Shown: one piece after another, positions 11,046 through 21,574 of the stretch
How the letters are laid out: the number at the start of each line of letters is the position of its first letter
Numbering within the stretch: position 1 is the stretch's first letter
NCBI GenBank assembly: GCA_947069175.1
Contig: CAMTDV010000009.1
Location: 9,929,663-9,993,662 of the forward strand
Direction: 5' to 3'
Source of the DNA: Scalesia atractyloides
Lineage: Eukaryota > Streptophyta > Magnoliopsida > Asterales > Asteraceae
Length of the DNA stretch: 64,000 nucleotides
Notes under the pieces: model-generated
Told to the model about the DNA's origin: nothing
Database searches by the model: none
What the model saw: the letters and a program-made list of their open reading frames with translations, nothing else
Made by a program: the position numbers and the translations under genes

Positions 11046-11306
11046 GGGGTAGGGATGAGCTCGGTACCAACCGATATCGAATCGGTACCGGTACCAAAAA
11101 TACCGGTTATGGTACCTGTATATGAAGGTAAAATACGGCAGCGAACTGGTACGAGGAATGCCAAAAGTCAGTACCATGAACTGCAAAAGTCGGTACCGAA
11201 TTGGTACTTAGGATCTTTCGGTTCGGGAAATTAGGTTCCGGTACTCAGTACTATTCGCTCATTTCTGACCACGGGTTTCATACGAACAACATCATTACCA
11301 TACAAC
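11046..11306. repeat. GGTACC/ACCGGT-rich dispersed repeat
   Basis: Dense GGTACCGGTACC and AATCGGTACC words from 11062 to 11250, as in the sub-terminal repeats of hAT-type elements. Ends not defined. Confidence 0.5.
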
Positions 11307-11490
11307 TAGGGGCGAAGGTTAGAAGGGGCCGGGAGGGGCGCCCGACACCCCCAACTTTTTGCTTAGTAGTGTTATATATGTAGCTTCGTATAGAAATTTT
11401 TGGGTATATGCGTTTTAAACCCCCGGTTCTATAGAAATTTTTGGTATATATGTATCCGATCCCCGTATAATATCTCAAGCTTCGCCACTG
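11307..11490. mobile_element. Short MITE-like repeat (GGGGCGAAG...CTTCGCCACTG)
   Basis: The ends AGGGGCGAAGG and AGCTTCGCCACTG are roughly inverted. The body shares GGTTAGAAGGGGCCGGG, AGTAGTGTTATATATGTAG and AATTTTTGGGTATAT with 27541-27717. Non-coding. Confidence 0.6.
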
Positions 11491-12860
11491 CATGCAACTT
11501 TTTTGGTTGATTTTCTTTCGGTTATTTTTAGTGTTTTGTTCTACATTTTGGTTTTATTCTTATCAGCGGTTTCGTGTTGTCACACCCCGATTTCCACGTG
11601 TACCCGGTGGGCCCGGATGGGGAATATCGTGACGTAATTGATAACATCGTAACCAATCAAACACAGCACAGCGGAAGTCATGGATTTAAATTACTATTAC
11701 AAACCGAGAGTTCAAAGTTCGAAAAATAAATTACAAGGCTTGTAATGAAAGATCCACATGTGGATCGAAATAAATATGTACAAAGTATTTGTTTAACAGA
11801 CTTCGGCAACTAAGGACTTGCAAAATCCTCTTATGTCACTACCAAGCAGCTCCCGGCCTAATTCGTGTTGTCACCTGTAACTTGATCTTTTGAAAATACG
11901 TCAGTTTTCACTGGTAAATACTAATAACCGACACATTTTGAAAATATTTCTGAAAATGATTTTAGGTGCACTTAGCACATTTTATAAATAATTTGGGATA
12001 GTTCAAAATGACCTTGTTTACAGTTTTACATTTTTGTCAATACATATGGGGTCCGTTGCGGAAACCGAATAACCTGATTAACCGACACGCCACTTAAATA
12101 ATCCATCATTGGGATTTAACATTTTATTTTGCATTAGCATCTGACAGGTGTATGCCTACACCCCATTCTTAAGGTCATGGTCATTAGTAACTTAAATGAG
12201 CCAAGGATATCTCAGACACGGTCGAGTTAACCCCCAATGTTTAAGTTATCAAACAATACAGAATAAAACGGGTTATGAAGATTTAGTAAATCAAAATCCG
12301 ATAACATGATCCCACACCCGACCAAGCGGTATTATTATACTGTATCCCAAGCCCGTGTAGGGAAAATAGGCTAAAAGTATTTACCTGAGCTACTTCTTCG
12401 ATATATTTTAATAACTCGGCCGATAATCAAAAGTAAGTTTAGATGACAATCTACCGGAAGGCTTTAGTCTGGAATGATGGTATTATTAACCAATTTGAAC
12501 GCTAACGGGTTCTATCTACATCATAGACTCGGACTGGCTAGCTTAAAATGATATTTACGGTACGAAACGCTAGATTACGCGCTGACTGGAATAGAATGCA
12601 GTTTAAACCCGACAAGTACTAAGACTTGTTTAATATGGGTAAACATATTTCATTCTGGATTTGATAAGAAAATGATAAGGTTAAACCTGTTTCGGTTGAA
12701 CTACGTAAACTAGTCACGTAGGTTTAATCGTACGGTATAAGCGAAACGGGGTAATCGGGTGAGTCGTATACAAGTTCCATATGCCATTATATTTAAAATA
12801 TGTTTTAATATCAGTAGGATATCAACATGTATGCCCGTTATGGTTTTAAAATCAAGTTAC

Positions 12861-13700
12861 GCCTAAAAAGGGCGTTTTGGTCATTTAATGACTTGTAAAA
12901 AGGAGCTTGCAAGTAAACTGATGTCATGGTCATGAACATTCTGTAAAAATGATTAATTTATGATGTTATATCATTAGGATATCAAGTATATGTGTGGTTT
13001 ATAGTTTAGGAGCAAATTATGCCTCGAACGGGTATTTTGGTCATTTCACGTATCACTTGACGAATTATTTGGGAATCTGAGTTTAGATTGTATACCTATT
13101 GTAACTATATATAAAATAAGTTTTGAAATAAGTAGGTACCAAGTCTTGATGCTCTAATATGGTTTTTAAACCATATTATGCGCCAAAACGGTGATTAAGT
13201 CGCTAAATGACGATTTAAATGGTATTTGAGTGAAACCGATGTTATGAATAGATTTGTATGATGAAAATATGTTATATAATATAATACATCAGTAGGTAAT
13301 AGGTTTTGTACCTTAAAAATTATAAAAATCCATTTTAGGTGCCGTAAGGGCAATAAAAATCGTCAGTTAAGGACTTAATACATGGACTTGTGTATAAACT
13401 CAGTTTATAATCTGAATAGATATCCCAAATAATCCTAATTATGATATTACATCATTAAGTAAAGAGTTTTGATGTCAAAATTATGTTTAAGCCGTTTTAT
13501 ATGCCAAAAGGGCGATTTGGTCACTTTAAAGCGTAAATTACGCTTATTTAATCAAAACTCGGTTTATGATTAGAATGTTGACCTTAAAATAAGTTAAATA
13601 AGTTAATATATCAGTTTACAAGTCACATGTATGCTCATTTGTATTTAAACCTCATTTTTAGGCATGAAGGGCATTCTAGCAAAGTTTGGCATAATTAACG
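12861..13700. repeat. Degenerate tandem repeat, period about 160 bp, six units, inside the LTR
   Basis: A recurring motif (GCC-rich word, then AAAAGGGCGATTTGGTCA-like, then a TTTAA tail) starts at about 12861, 13021, 13181, 13341, 13503 and 13662, an almost constant 159-162 bp spacing. Between them, words such as ATATCATTAGGATATCAAG and CATCAGTAGG also recur. The units are strongly diverged, so the array is old. Confidence 0.7.
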
Positions 13701-14523
13701 GATACTTGCATACAAACTCGGATTACTATGTGACCATATAATATAACTCAATAGGGTTATACTATTAACCTAAAATGGTCACAATGCAACTTAGAATCAG
13801 TAACTAAGGTTGCCAATTCGGGTCAGAACCCAAAGTCAAAGTGAAAGTCAAACTTTGTGACTTTCGGTTACGAACCGACCTTGACCGGGCTTGATGGGCC
13901 GAACATGTTTATACATGTTCTAATATTTATTACCAAGTTATTAAAGTGTCAAAATGTATTTTATAGCACCTACATTATCAGATATGAGTTTATTTTAAAA
14001 AACTGATCCAGTTTGACTTTTTATCAATAACTTTTACCCGTCAATTGACCAAGCAAATGTGGTAATCAGGAGGTGCCCTCTTGAGGGATTAACACCTAGC
14101 TATTTACGATCACTTAGCCACGTTGTTACGAACATTTGCTGGACCGTAATGGTCTTAGCCGAAAGTCAAGGCGTTTTTACGTCAACGCTTTGACTTTGGC
14201 TTAAAGCCTAAAAAACTGAAAGAGGAGGGCTAAGAACACTTACACAAGGTCCCTAGAACGACATAAACTGACTTAGGAAGCTCCTATAAGTCCAGGAACT
14301 TCCAGAGGTGAAAAAAAGTTGAATGAAGCAAGTGAGCAAGTTCAAGAGGTGAATCAAGGACCCTTTTATAGTGAAGGGGAAGTAAGGAGGTGATCCCAGG
14401 TGCCAAGGGGAGTTGTGAGGTTGCAACAAGTTTTTAGGGATGTGTTACAAGCAGCAAAGGTGTGGCAATGGCGAGCTAAGTGGCAGGGGCAGAAGTTGCC
14501 ACCATTCTGCTTGCTGGCAACCA

Positions 14524-14632
14524 CTTACGGACCATATGGCAAAAGCCTTGCGGTCCGTAAGGCCTTCTGGCGCCATAAACATTCAAATGGTTACGGACCG
14601 TAACCATAAAGGCTTGCGGTCCGTAACCGCCT
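14524..14632. repeat. Two hairpin-forming palindromes near the LTR 3' end
   Basis: CTTACGGACC...GGTCCGTAAG (14525-14561) and GGTTACGGACC...GGTCCGTAACC (14588-14630) share the ACGGACC/GGTCCGT stem. They lie about 180-290 bp before the TTACA terminus. Confidence 0.65.
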
Positions 14633-15029
14633 CCCAAAACATGTATTTTGGCATTTTTCATGTTTGGTCCCTTCGCTTTGATTAGCCGTCGTTCAGAGGT
14701 TGAATTTTAACATAACGACGCTTCTGGTCCCTCTCGGCCAACACGTGACAACGAGGATTAGCAGAACACGTGCCGGAATTTTTCAGGACGGGTTTTTACA
14801 AGGTGTTACACGTGTGCAACGTGCTCGTAGTGATTTCAAAACACAGACTAAATAACAAAGAAGTTTGCCACAACGCGGCGACGATGATAAACCTAGTTTG
14901 TTTAACTAAAAAGAGTGAGCGATGATGATGACCGAATAAAGTGAATTGTGATAGAATGTGTTAGAGTAATGTGTCAATTTGTGATTGGATGTGGTGTGTC
15001 ATGGATTCTGATAAGTGATCACCACTCCT

Positions 15030-15240
15030 TTCACCCTTCAACCCAAGGAGAGACCATCTATTTAGTTTGTTCGGATAGACGTATAAACGTTTTGGATTTC
15101 TAAAGAGATAGAAATGCCCATACAGCCCAGTCCTCCTAATGTGAATAAGCACAAGAATAAGGGTTAAATGCGGCACAGTTTTGCTACTACCATTCGTCAT
15201 GTACAGTCTAAAGGGGACACTATTATATCACAGTCAAATT
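15030..15240 (+). repeat. Leader segment of the cluster family
   Basis: GAGAGACCATCTATTTAGTTT, CAGTCCTCCTAATGTGAATA and TCATGTACAGTCTAAAGGGG recur in the same order at 18570-18720 and 27960-28080, each time upstream of an E-type segment or an A module. Confidence 0.55.
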
Positions 15241-15412
15241 GGTTTCAACCTGATCCAAAGCGATTTGAATATTTTTTCACCCAAACCAGTTTATGAACTT
15301 AACAGTCTTCTCCTTAAACTAGTTTGGTTTTGACCAAAGTTGACCAAACAATTCGATTTATAACCCGAACTCGTTTTTCAAAAAAAAAAAGAACTGATTT
15401 GTACACCTAAAC

Positions 15413-15850
15413 TAGAGATGAACATCAAACCAGTTCTTAAAACCCGACCCAACCGAAACTAGTTTGGAACTGTTATCATACAAACCGGTTCGGTTTGGTA
15501 TACGAATCGTAGCTTTGGGACCGGTTCCCGTTCTCCACTGAAAAAACCGAACCGGTAAGAAAAACCGGTCCATTTTTAATAGAATGTTATTTTATTGATT
15601 TAAATAAAAAGTATATAAAAACCGGTTATTTTTATCCTAAAATAGTTCAAATATTATTAAAAAAAATCGTATTTTTATGTTCTTTTTCTTACAATTTGGT
15701 TGTAAAAACGGTTAAAAAAATTGCGCGCAAGAACTTGTTTGGAACCGAAACCCGCCAAACCGGGGCGGAACAAAACCGAAACCAGTTTAGCCAAGAACCG
15801 GCAAATAAAACCGGTTTGGATCCCTAAAAAACCCGAAATGTTCATCTCTA
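15413..15850. mobile_element. hAT-like MITE, 13-bp TIR TAGAGATGAACAT
   Basis: TAGAGATGAACAT at 15413-15425 is the exact inverse of ATGTTCATCTCTA at 15838-15850. Sub-terminal regions are rich in AACCGG/CCGGTT words, as in hAT elements. An 8-bp target duplication is not obvious, perhaps because the surrounding DNA (15270-15410) is related repeat. No coding capacity. Confidence 0.65.
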
Positions 15851-16046
15851 CCGAACATCCTGATCAATTTACTTTCAAACCGAACATCCTGATCTGTATC
15901 CTATATGAGCAACCCATATTGTTTTCATGGACTTGTTTGCAAAATCTAACACAATACACAATAAACCATTCGACCCAGTCCTCAAATAGTAAATAAGCAA
16001 CAAAAGCCAGGATAAAACGGAGACAAAGCCACCATAAAAAGGTAAT

Positions 16047-16240
16047 AACACAATACAGTAGGGTGAGATGGGGACAATATGCTCGGAAAAGGTGAATGAG
16101 GCTCCGGCGAGAGAGACGGTACGTTTCAAAAGGGTGGTTGCCACCTCTTTTGTCACTGCACCATCCGGTGTTGAGCCCATGATTTCATCCCCCATGCATG
16201 GTTCACCAATAATCAACAACCCTTATGAAAACAGACAGCA
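16047..16240 (+). repeat. E-type segment 1 of the cluster
   Basis: Contains GAGAGACGGTACGTTTCAAA, AGGGTGGTTGCCACC and GTTGAGCCCATGATTTCAT, then CAATAATCAACAACCC. Homologous to 18650-18915 and 28085-28215. The three copies differ by indels that are not multiples of three, so the 62-codon open frame here is not conserved and I treat the segment as non-coding. Confidence 0.5.
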
Positions 16241-16416
16241 GAATCCATTGTGTTAATACAGATCTGGTTCTCTGTCACTTTTTGAACGGAAACTGGCAAA
16301 GATACTCTTTATAATTATTTCATGTCTTTGGCTGGATATCTGGCTTATTAACCGCATGTTAAACCGTAAAAGGTTGTTTGGGATTGCTTATGTTTTTTTT
16401 TTTAATTTATTAACTA

Positions 16417-16578
16417 GAGGTGATGATGATATCGTTCTGCATTTAAGTTTTCGAGCATTAGGTTGCTGGATTTTGGTGAAACCCGACCCGTATCTTGGCG
16501 GGGCAACATTAAATGATGTTGCAGTCATGGCGGTGTTTGATCATCTTTGTCCGGTTCCAGTTTTGCAGATCTGAGCCT
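16417..16578 (+). ncRNA. RNA-like module A0
   Basis: Ends GAGG-TGATGATGA and CTGA-GCCTC give a C/D-like terminus with a short GAGG/CCTC stem. Block 1 CTTGGCGGGGCAAC is at 16494-16507 and block 2 GCAGTCATGGCGG at 16521-16533. Between them GCAACAT (16503-16509) and ATGTTGC (16516-16522) form a perfect 7-bp hairpin. First module of the cluster. Transcription is not shown. Confidence 0.5.
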
Positions 16579-16934
16579 CATACTTGGAATTTCACTGTAA
16601 CAACAATTTAGATTTTTGTACTTTAAGTTTTAACTTCACTTAAACAAAAATGAAGCAAATTGCAAAGGGGATGGGGTTGATTTTGACTTAATTTGGTCAA
16701 ACATGCCTATGAATTTATGAATCAACTACCCTTTCATTTTGACTTCTGACCAATGAGACTATGGAGTCTTTGATTGTTAGTTACCATGCCTGCCTTTTAG
16801 GGCTTTGTGAAGAACAATCTTGCCATTCACCTTGTCAGGGGCGGACCTAGAGCGGCACTCCGACGGTAGTGTAAATTTTAGAAAAAAATTAACCTTACCC
16901 TATGCAGATTTTCTAGATTCACCACTGCCACTGC

Positions 16935-17026
16935 ACGTTGTATTCGTACTGAATTTGTAAACCTGAACACAAGCCATATAACGTTGTATTCGTACTGAAT
17001 TTGTAAACCTGAACACAAGCCATATA
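16935..17026. repeat. 46-bp tandem duplication
   Basis: 16935-16980 and 16981-17026 are identical (starting ACGTTGTATTCGTACTGAAT), head to tail. Confidence 0.9.
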
Positions 17027-17204
17027 TTTAGAAGGGTAAAATTAAAATTGGGAAATCCGAATACAATCCTTGTAGGCCCATATATCGAAACAAGTCAAGC
17101 CTGTTGTTAATCGGTAGATGAGTCAACATGTAATATTCACTGGATCTTCATATATAAAGTACTCTTTGTTGTTCATCTAAGGCATGAAATCTATATTGTG
17201 CATC

Positions 17205-17400
17205 GCTAAAGAGTCTTTGGCCTAGTGGTACTAAGGTGTGTAAAATAATGTCTTTCCGTGTGCGCTCAATGGTTTGAGTCCTCCAATAAACGATGGTGTA
17301 GGATTCAAGGTGTGTAAAATAATGTCTTTCCGTGTGCGCTCAATGGTTTGAGTCCTCCAATGAACGATGGTGTAGGGTTGGAAACAAATTAGATTGCTTT
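17205..17400 (+). mobile_element. tRNA-derived SINE-like element with internal 74-bp duplication
   Basis: A-box-like TTTGGCCTAGTGGTA (17215-17229) and B-box-like GGTTTGAGTCC (17272-17282) are spaced as in a tRNA-derived Pol III promoter. The segment starting AAGGTGTGTAAAATAATG at 17233 is repeated at 17307, so the B-box region occurs twice. Confidence 0.6.
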
Positions 17401-18268
17401 AAAGCAAAAAAATTTCTGATAATTTGCTTAATAAACTAATCTGGTGAACGTGACATAAAGAGAGTTTGATCGATAGAAAATGGTATTGATGGGCCAGTAT
17501 AATGTGTGAAGAGAAAGCTTTTGTAAGGTTATCAGTTGTCTCTTTAATACTTTATATTATTAGTATTAATATTATTTTTTGGCTAAACATCAAGTAGGTT
17601 TTAGCTTTTAAATGTATTAAAGATTGGATGATGTACTTGTAGAGAAAGTCAAGATTAACATCTAAATGTCATAAAAAATCACAGTTTGAGCTAAGATAAA
17701 GATAAGGGGAATTTATGAAAAGAGAGAAAAGATGATACTCAACTCGATTGTTAAGACACGATGTTTGTATTGAGAGACATGGATTGAGAGGCCAATAAAA
17801 TTGATATAAAGATGTGAGGGTGGGGATGGGTACTCATTTGTTTAAATGAAACACTCAAGGATTAATGGATCTACATGTTTATCAGTTGGGTCAAGCTAAC
17901 CATGACCAAGTTATTAAACAACAATCTAATTTATTCTTAATATTATTATTATCTATTAATAGGGATGAACTGATGGATTGAAAGGCATATAAAATTGATG
18001 AATATAGGATTTGTAGGTGTGCATTGGGACTCTTAATAGATTATAGATTCCCATTTGCTTAACTGAAAACCCTCAACCCTCAATGGTTGATGGGTCTACA
18101 TGTTTATCAATCATGTCAAGTTAAACACGACCTGCTTATTAAACATGTTATATTTGCCAATTTAAAACATGATATTTTTTGTATGTCGTTCTATAACCCT
18201 ATCAGGAATTTACCCATTAGAAAGTACTTCTTAGTTAGTCTAAAATCAAATTAAATAGAATACGGCCA
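17401..18268. other. Non-coding AT-rich spacer
   Basis: No gene or clear element found. ACATGTTTATCAGTTGGGTCAAG (17873) and ACATGTTTATCAATCATGTCAAG (18099), both beginning in a GGATCTACATG-like context, suggest an internal diverged duplication about 225 bp apart. Confidence 0.45.
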
Positions 18269-18269
18269 A

Positions 18270-18470
18270 TGAATTATAGCTCAATTGGGATTTAATGATA
18301 AGTGAAGGTTTGAGTTTGAAGCCACAGGTCTCAAGTTCGATTCCGATCCCAATCGGGTTTTTATCATAGTGGGCCTTTGGACGACGAGTTTTCCCGAAAC
18401 TGAAGATGATGGGCTTGAGCTACCCAGTGCTATATACGGTCGTCTTTTACCAATTGGGGGGAACATATAA
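18270..18470 (+). mobile_element. tRNA-derived SINE
   Basis: TATAGCTCAATTGGGA (18276-18291) is a good A box and CAAGTTCGATTCC (18332-18344) a good B box, about 45 bp apart as in tRNA. A unique tail (GTGGGCCTTTGG ... ACCAATTGGGGGGAAC) follows. No tRNA can fold fully here, so SINE rather than a tRNA gene. Confidence 0.65.
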
Positions 18471-18569
18471 GAAAAATAAGTTAATATCTTTTAGAGTTAA
18501 TCAATTCCCACAATTATTAATTATTTGGTACCAACATAGTTTTGTAGTTAAAAAAGAAAGTTGAAAGAG

Positions 18570-18915
18570 AAACCATCTTATCTATTTAGTTTAATCTGAA
18601 CATGATAGGCTATAAACCGTTTAGGACTTCTAAAAAAAGGGTAAGGCCCATGTGGCCCAATCCTCCTAACGTAAATAAACACAAAAACTGGGTTAAATGT
18701 GAAACAATTTCGCAACCACCGTGATTATATGCTCGGTAAGAAGGAGGCTCCGGCGAGAGAGACGGTAGGTTTGAAAAGGGCGGTTGCCACCCACCTTTCT
18801 TGCCACTGCATCATCATTCATTCTGATGATGATGTTGAGCCCATGACTTATTCACCGTTTATCAACAGCCCTTCATCAACAACAGCATCCAGAACAGCAA
18901 CAAACATCTTGTGAG
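18570..18915 (+). repeat. Leader plus E-type segment 2
   Basis: ACCATCTTATCTATTTAGTT, AAGGCCCATGTGGCCCAATC and CTCCTAACGTAAATAAACAC are followed by GAGAGACGGTAGGTTTGAAA, AGGGCGGTTGCCACCCACC and GTTGAGCCCATGACTTATTC. Same order as 15030-16240 and 27955-28260. It contains a GGCCCA (site-II-like) word. Confidence 0.5.
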
Positions 18916-18976
18916 AAAATGACCAAATTATCCCTTTCTTCTCTTTCTTTCTCTATGTATATATCTATCTGTACCC

Positions 18977-19135
18977 GGCGATGAAGATTTTGTTCTGCAT
19001 ATAATATGTTATTCCGAGCATAAGCGGACATTGTGTGGAAGTGGGCCCGTATCTTGGCGGGGCAACCCGGATTGTGATGCAGCCATGGCGGTGTCGGATC
19101 CACTCTGTCCGCTTTCATATTTGCAGATCCGAGCC
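18977..19135 (+). ncRNA. RNA-like module A1
   Basis: GGC-GATGAAG start (18977), stem GTGGGCCCGT at 19041, block 1 CTTGGCGGGGCAAC, block 2 GCAGCCATGGCGG across 19079-19091, end GATCCGAGCC. The D-box word is CCGA instead of CTGA. Class A. Confidence 0.45.
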
Positions 19136-19495
19136 AACAAGAAAACACACTCTTTGCTGTCGAATATTATGTTGACTCAGACGAAATGAGGCGATTTCAG
19201 AGGAGAAGGTTTTTAAGGGTGGTTGCCCTCCTCTGTCTAAATTTCGATTTTGACTTTTTATTAAAGTCAAATATCCGTTCTTTGAAGCCCATGATTTTCT
19301 TCATAAATCAACAACCCTTCATCTTTCAAAGATAACAACTAGTATTATTATTCTTATTATTTATTAGAGTTAATTGCACGGAAGGTCCTAAAAAAATTAA
19401 TGGATGATATTGAATTGGTGTTATCTCCGTCCATAATTTCAATTCTTGTCTGTTGAAGAAGAAGAAGATGATTATGATGGTTTGATGATTTTTAA

Positions 19496-19655
19496 AGGCT
19501 GTGATGATCGATTTCGATGCGTCTGAGTGAAATCGAGCAAAAATGAGATTCTCCGCGTCTTGGCAGGGCAACCCGGTGCTTTCACTTGGCAACCGGTAGG
19601 TATGCAGCCATGGCGGATTTATCCACTCTGTTCGATGGTTTACAGATCTGAGCCT
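19496..19655 (+). ncRNA. RNA-like module B1
   Basis: AGGC plus C box GTGATGA (19501-19507), internal CTGA (19523-19526, a D'-like word), blocks 1 and 2 at about 19559 and 19603, and a clean end CTGA-GCCT (19648-19655). The hairpin arm between the blocks is shortened compared with other B modules. Confidence 0.5.
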
Positions 19656-19989
19656 CATAATCGTTTTATAACATCGGCAACGGTACTGGTATACATCTGT
19701 CATGTTTTTGGTTTTGGTACTTTCAATGATGCCAGTACTGAACCCACAAAAGCGGTATGATTGCCGGTTGGTTTTGACTTAGTACGTTGGCCGAAACCAA
19801 GCAGCTTTTGCTCAAAATCCGGTTTGTGCACCTCTACAATCAACCATCACTTTATATAATGCTGGGTGTTATCATAGTTGTCAATAGCAATCACTATAGC
19901 GAGCTATGCTCTTTTTTGTTTTTTTGTTTTTTTCTATATATATAAAGGCCCCAGAACGCTAAAAGGTGAGGGAACCTGAGTTCTCTTTC

Positions 19990-20275
19990 GAAAAACTCAA
20001 AAAGCGTATAGGTCTTGTTTTGTATCAAGCCTTGGACCTAAGGCACATAACACTCAAACAACAGGGACAGAGACCAATTGGTGACTGTACCCCGTGTCTT
20101 TCAGCTATCAACACCACCACATGATGCATGATTAACCATCCGCTACTTTTAACGTTATTTTCACAAAATTAGTAAAATAACGTTAAAGTTAGTACCGTTT
20201 CACTTTTGCCTCCCGTACGTCCACACATATATACATTATATGTGCACACCGCAAGCGGGGCAATAAAGGTGCGCC
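19990..20275. repeat. Dispersed plant SINE-like repeat, 5'-truncated
   Basis: TATCAAGCCTTGGACCTAAGG, CCATGATGCATGATTAACC-like words and CACACCGCAAGCGGGG match the longer copy at 25504-25882. Confidence 0.6.
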
Positions 20276-20371
20276 CAATATTATGTATTTTAATGCATAA
20301 AACCCATTGGATTCCTTATCTCATTGGTAACAAAACAGTCAATTGTCTATCTATACCTCTGCATCTGTGTT

Positions 20372-20549
20372 GGCGATGAAGATTTCGTTCTGCATATAAT
20401 ATATTGTTATTCCGATCATAATAATAATAATAAGTTAGTGGATGTTGTGTGAAAGTGGGCCTATATCTTGGCGGGGCAACACGGGTTGTGGTGCAGCCAT
20501 GGCGGTGTCTGACTCACTTTGTCCGCTTTCTTATTTGCAGATCTGAGCC
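20372..20549 (+). ncRNA. RNA-like module A2
   Basis: Starts GGC-GATGAAG after ATACCTCTGCATCTGTGTT. Both conserved blocks are intact, with CACGGGTTGTGG between them; end GCAGATCTGA-GCC. CCCGT-like and ACGGG arms can pair around block 1 in class A (here CCTAT/ACGGG, weaker). Confidence 0.5.
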
Positions 20550-20916
20550 CAAAAAAACACACTTTGTTCTCGAATATTATTCTCACTCAGACGAAGTGAG
20601 GCGATTAAAGAGGAGAAGGTTTTTAAGAGTGGTTGCCCTCCTCTGTCTAAAGTTCGATTTTGACTTTATTAAAAGTCAAACGTCGCTCTTTGAAGCCAAT
20701 GATCTTTTTTTCATGAATCAACAACATCATCATCATACTCAGTAAATCCCATCATACTCATGAATCAACAACCCTTTCATCTATTCAAACACAGAAAAAC
20801 AGTTATGTCTGTTGCTGCGGCTGCTGCCAAACTTATTATTATTGTTGTTCTTAATTACATGGATGCTCCTTTGGTATATAAATTTGTGGATTAAGTTGTC
20901 TCATTTCAATCTTAAA

Positions 20917-21102
20917 AGGCTGTGATGAGTTTCAATGTGTCTGAGTGAAAACGAGCAAAGATGAGATTATCCGCATCTTGGCAGGGCAACCCAGGTGGTC
21001 ATGTGATTGATTGAATGAGTTTGTGGTTTCACATGGCAACCGGTAGGTATGCAGCCATGGCGGATTTATCCACTCTGTTCGATTGTTTACAGATCTGAGC
21101 CT
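20917..21102 (+). ncRNA. RNA-like module B2
   Basis: AGGC-TGTGATGA start, CTGA D'-like word, block 1 CTTGGCAGGGCAAC, then a longer arm including CATGTGATTGATTG ... TTTCACATGGCAACC, block 2 and CTGA-GCCT end. Immediately downstream lies a broken copy of the topoisomerase promoter and exon region, as downstream of B8. Confidence 0.5.
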
Positions 21103-21300
21103 TATCGTTTTATGATGAGCCTACAAATGGTTTCATCTCAATTTTTGATAATTTCATTTTTTTTAAATTATGATTTAACTATTAAAAAATGAATTGAAAA
21201 AGGAAACCAAACAAAGATATGATCAAAGATGCATTTAGGAATATTAATGTGGTATATACAAAGTTGCTCTAAACCAGTTTCATGTTCATGTTGTTGCCTT

Positions 21301-21331
21301 GTTGGTTGCTACAAGACTGTATGGTGGTCGG
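21301..21331 (+). pseudogene. Truncated relic of the TOP3-like first exon
   Basis: The stretch from CTACAAGACTGTATGGTGGT to the donor CGG|GTAAATCC matches the 3' end of the exon at 32263-32340 and its intron start. The upstream match (TGCTCTAAACCAG ... GTTGTTGCCTTGTTG) corresponds to 32167-32205. The start codon and most of the exon are deleted. Confidence 0.65.
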
Positions 21332-21574
21332 GTAAATCCTTCCATTTCATTTCACCCGGTTTTCAATTGTGCTAGTGATTTTTGTAGCTTTGAAGTTGGC
21401 ATTGATGAACTTTTATGATATTGTTTATATACTCAATTGCAATTGTTGGTGTCTTCAGTCCTTTCATTGTTTGTGTGATCATATATGCTTGATGGGTTGG
21501 CTGCTAATCTTTCGTATCACGCATTAAGTTGATGCTTGCCTTGACTAGAAAATGAAGTTGATCACTTGGGTGCA

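Larger units (their letters stand above)
11578..14810. mobile_element. Probable solo LTR, 3.2 kb, 5-bp TSD CGTGT
   Basis: Starts TGTCACACCCCGA and ends AAGGTGTTACA, so the termini are TG...CA with a 9-bp imperfect inverted repeat. CGTGT lies immediately outside both ends (11573-11577 and 14811-14815), a 5-bp target duplication typical of LTR retrotransposon integration. There is no gag or pol, primer-binding site or second LTR, so a solo LTR left by recombination fits best. A non-autonomous TIR element is the alternative. It includes a degenerate tandem repeat (12861-13700) and two palindromes (14524-14632). Confidence 0.7.

Noticed and set aside
12861..13700. CRISPR-like or true satellite array
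   Set aside because: Units are strongly diverged and lie within LTR ends with a target duplication. A eukaryotic context also excludes CRISPR.
16068..16256. 62-codon open frame, with partly similar frame at 18699-18914
   Set aside because: The three homologous segments differ by indels that break the frame and no domain is recognised. Treated as repeat.
20355..20390. Class A start (ATACCTCTGC...GATGAAGA) looks vaguely like a U-snRNA 5' end (U5/U1)
   Set aside because: No Sm site, no U5 loop sequence and no USE/TATA. The similarity is too short.
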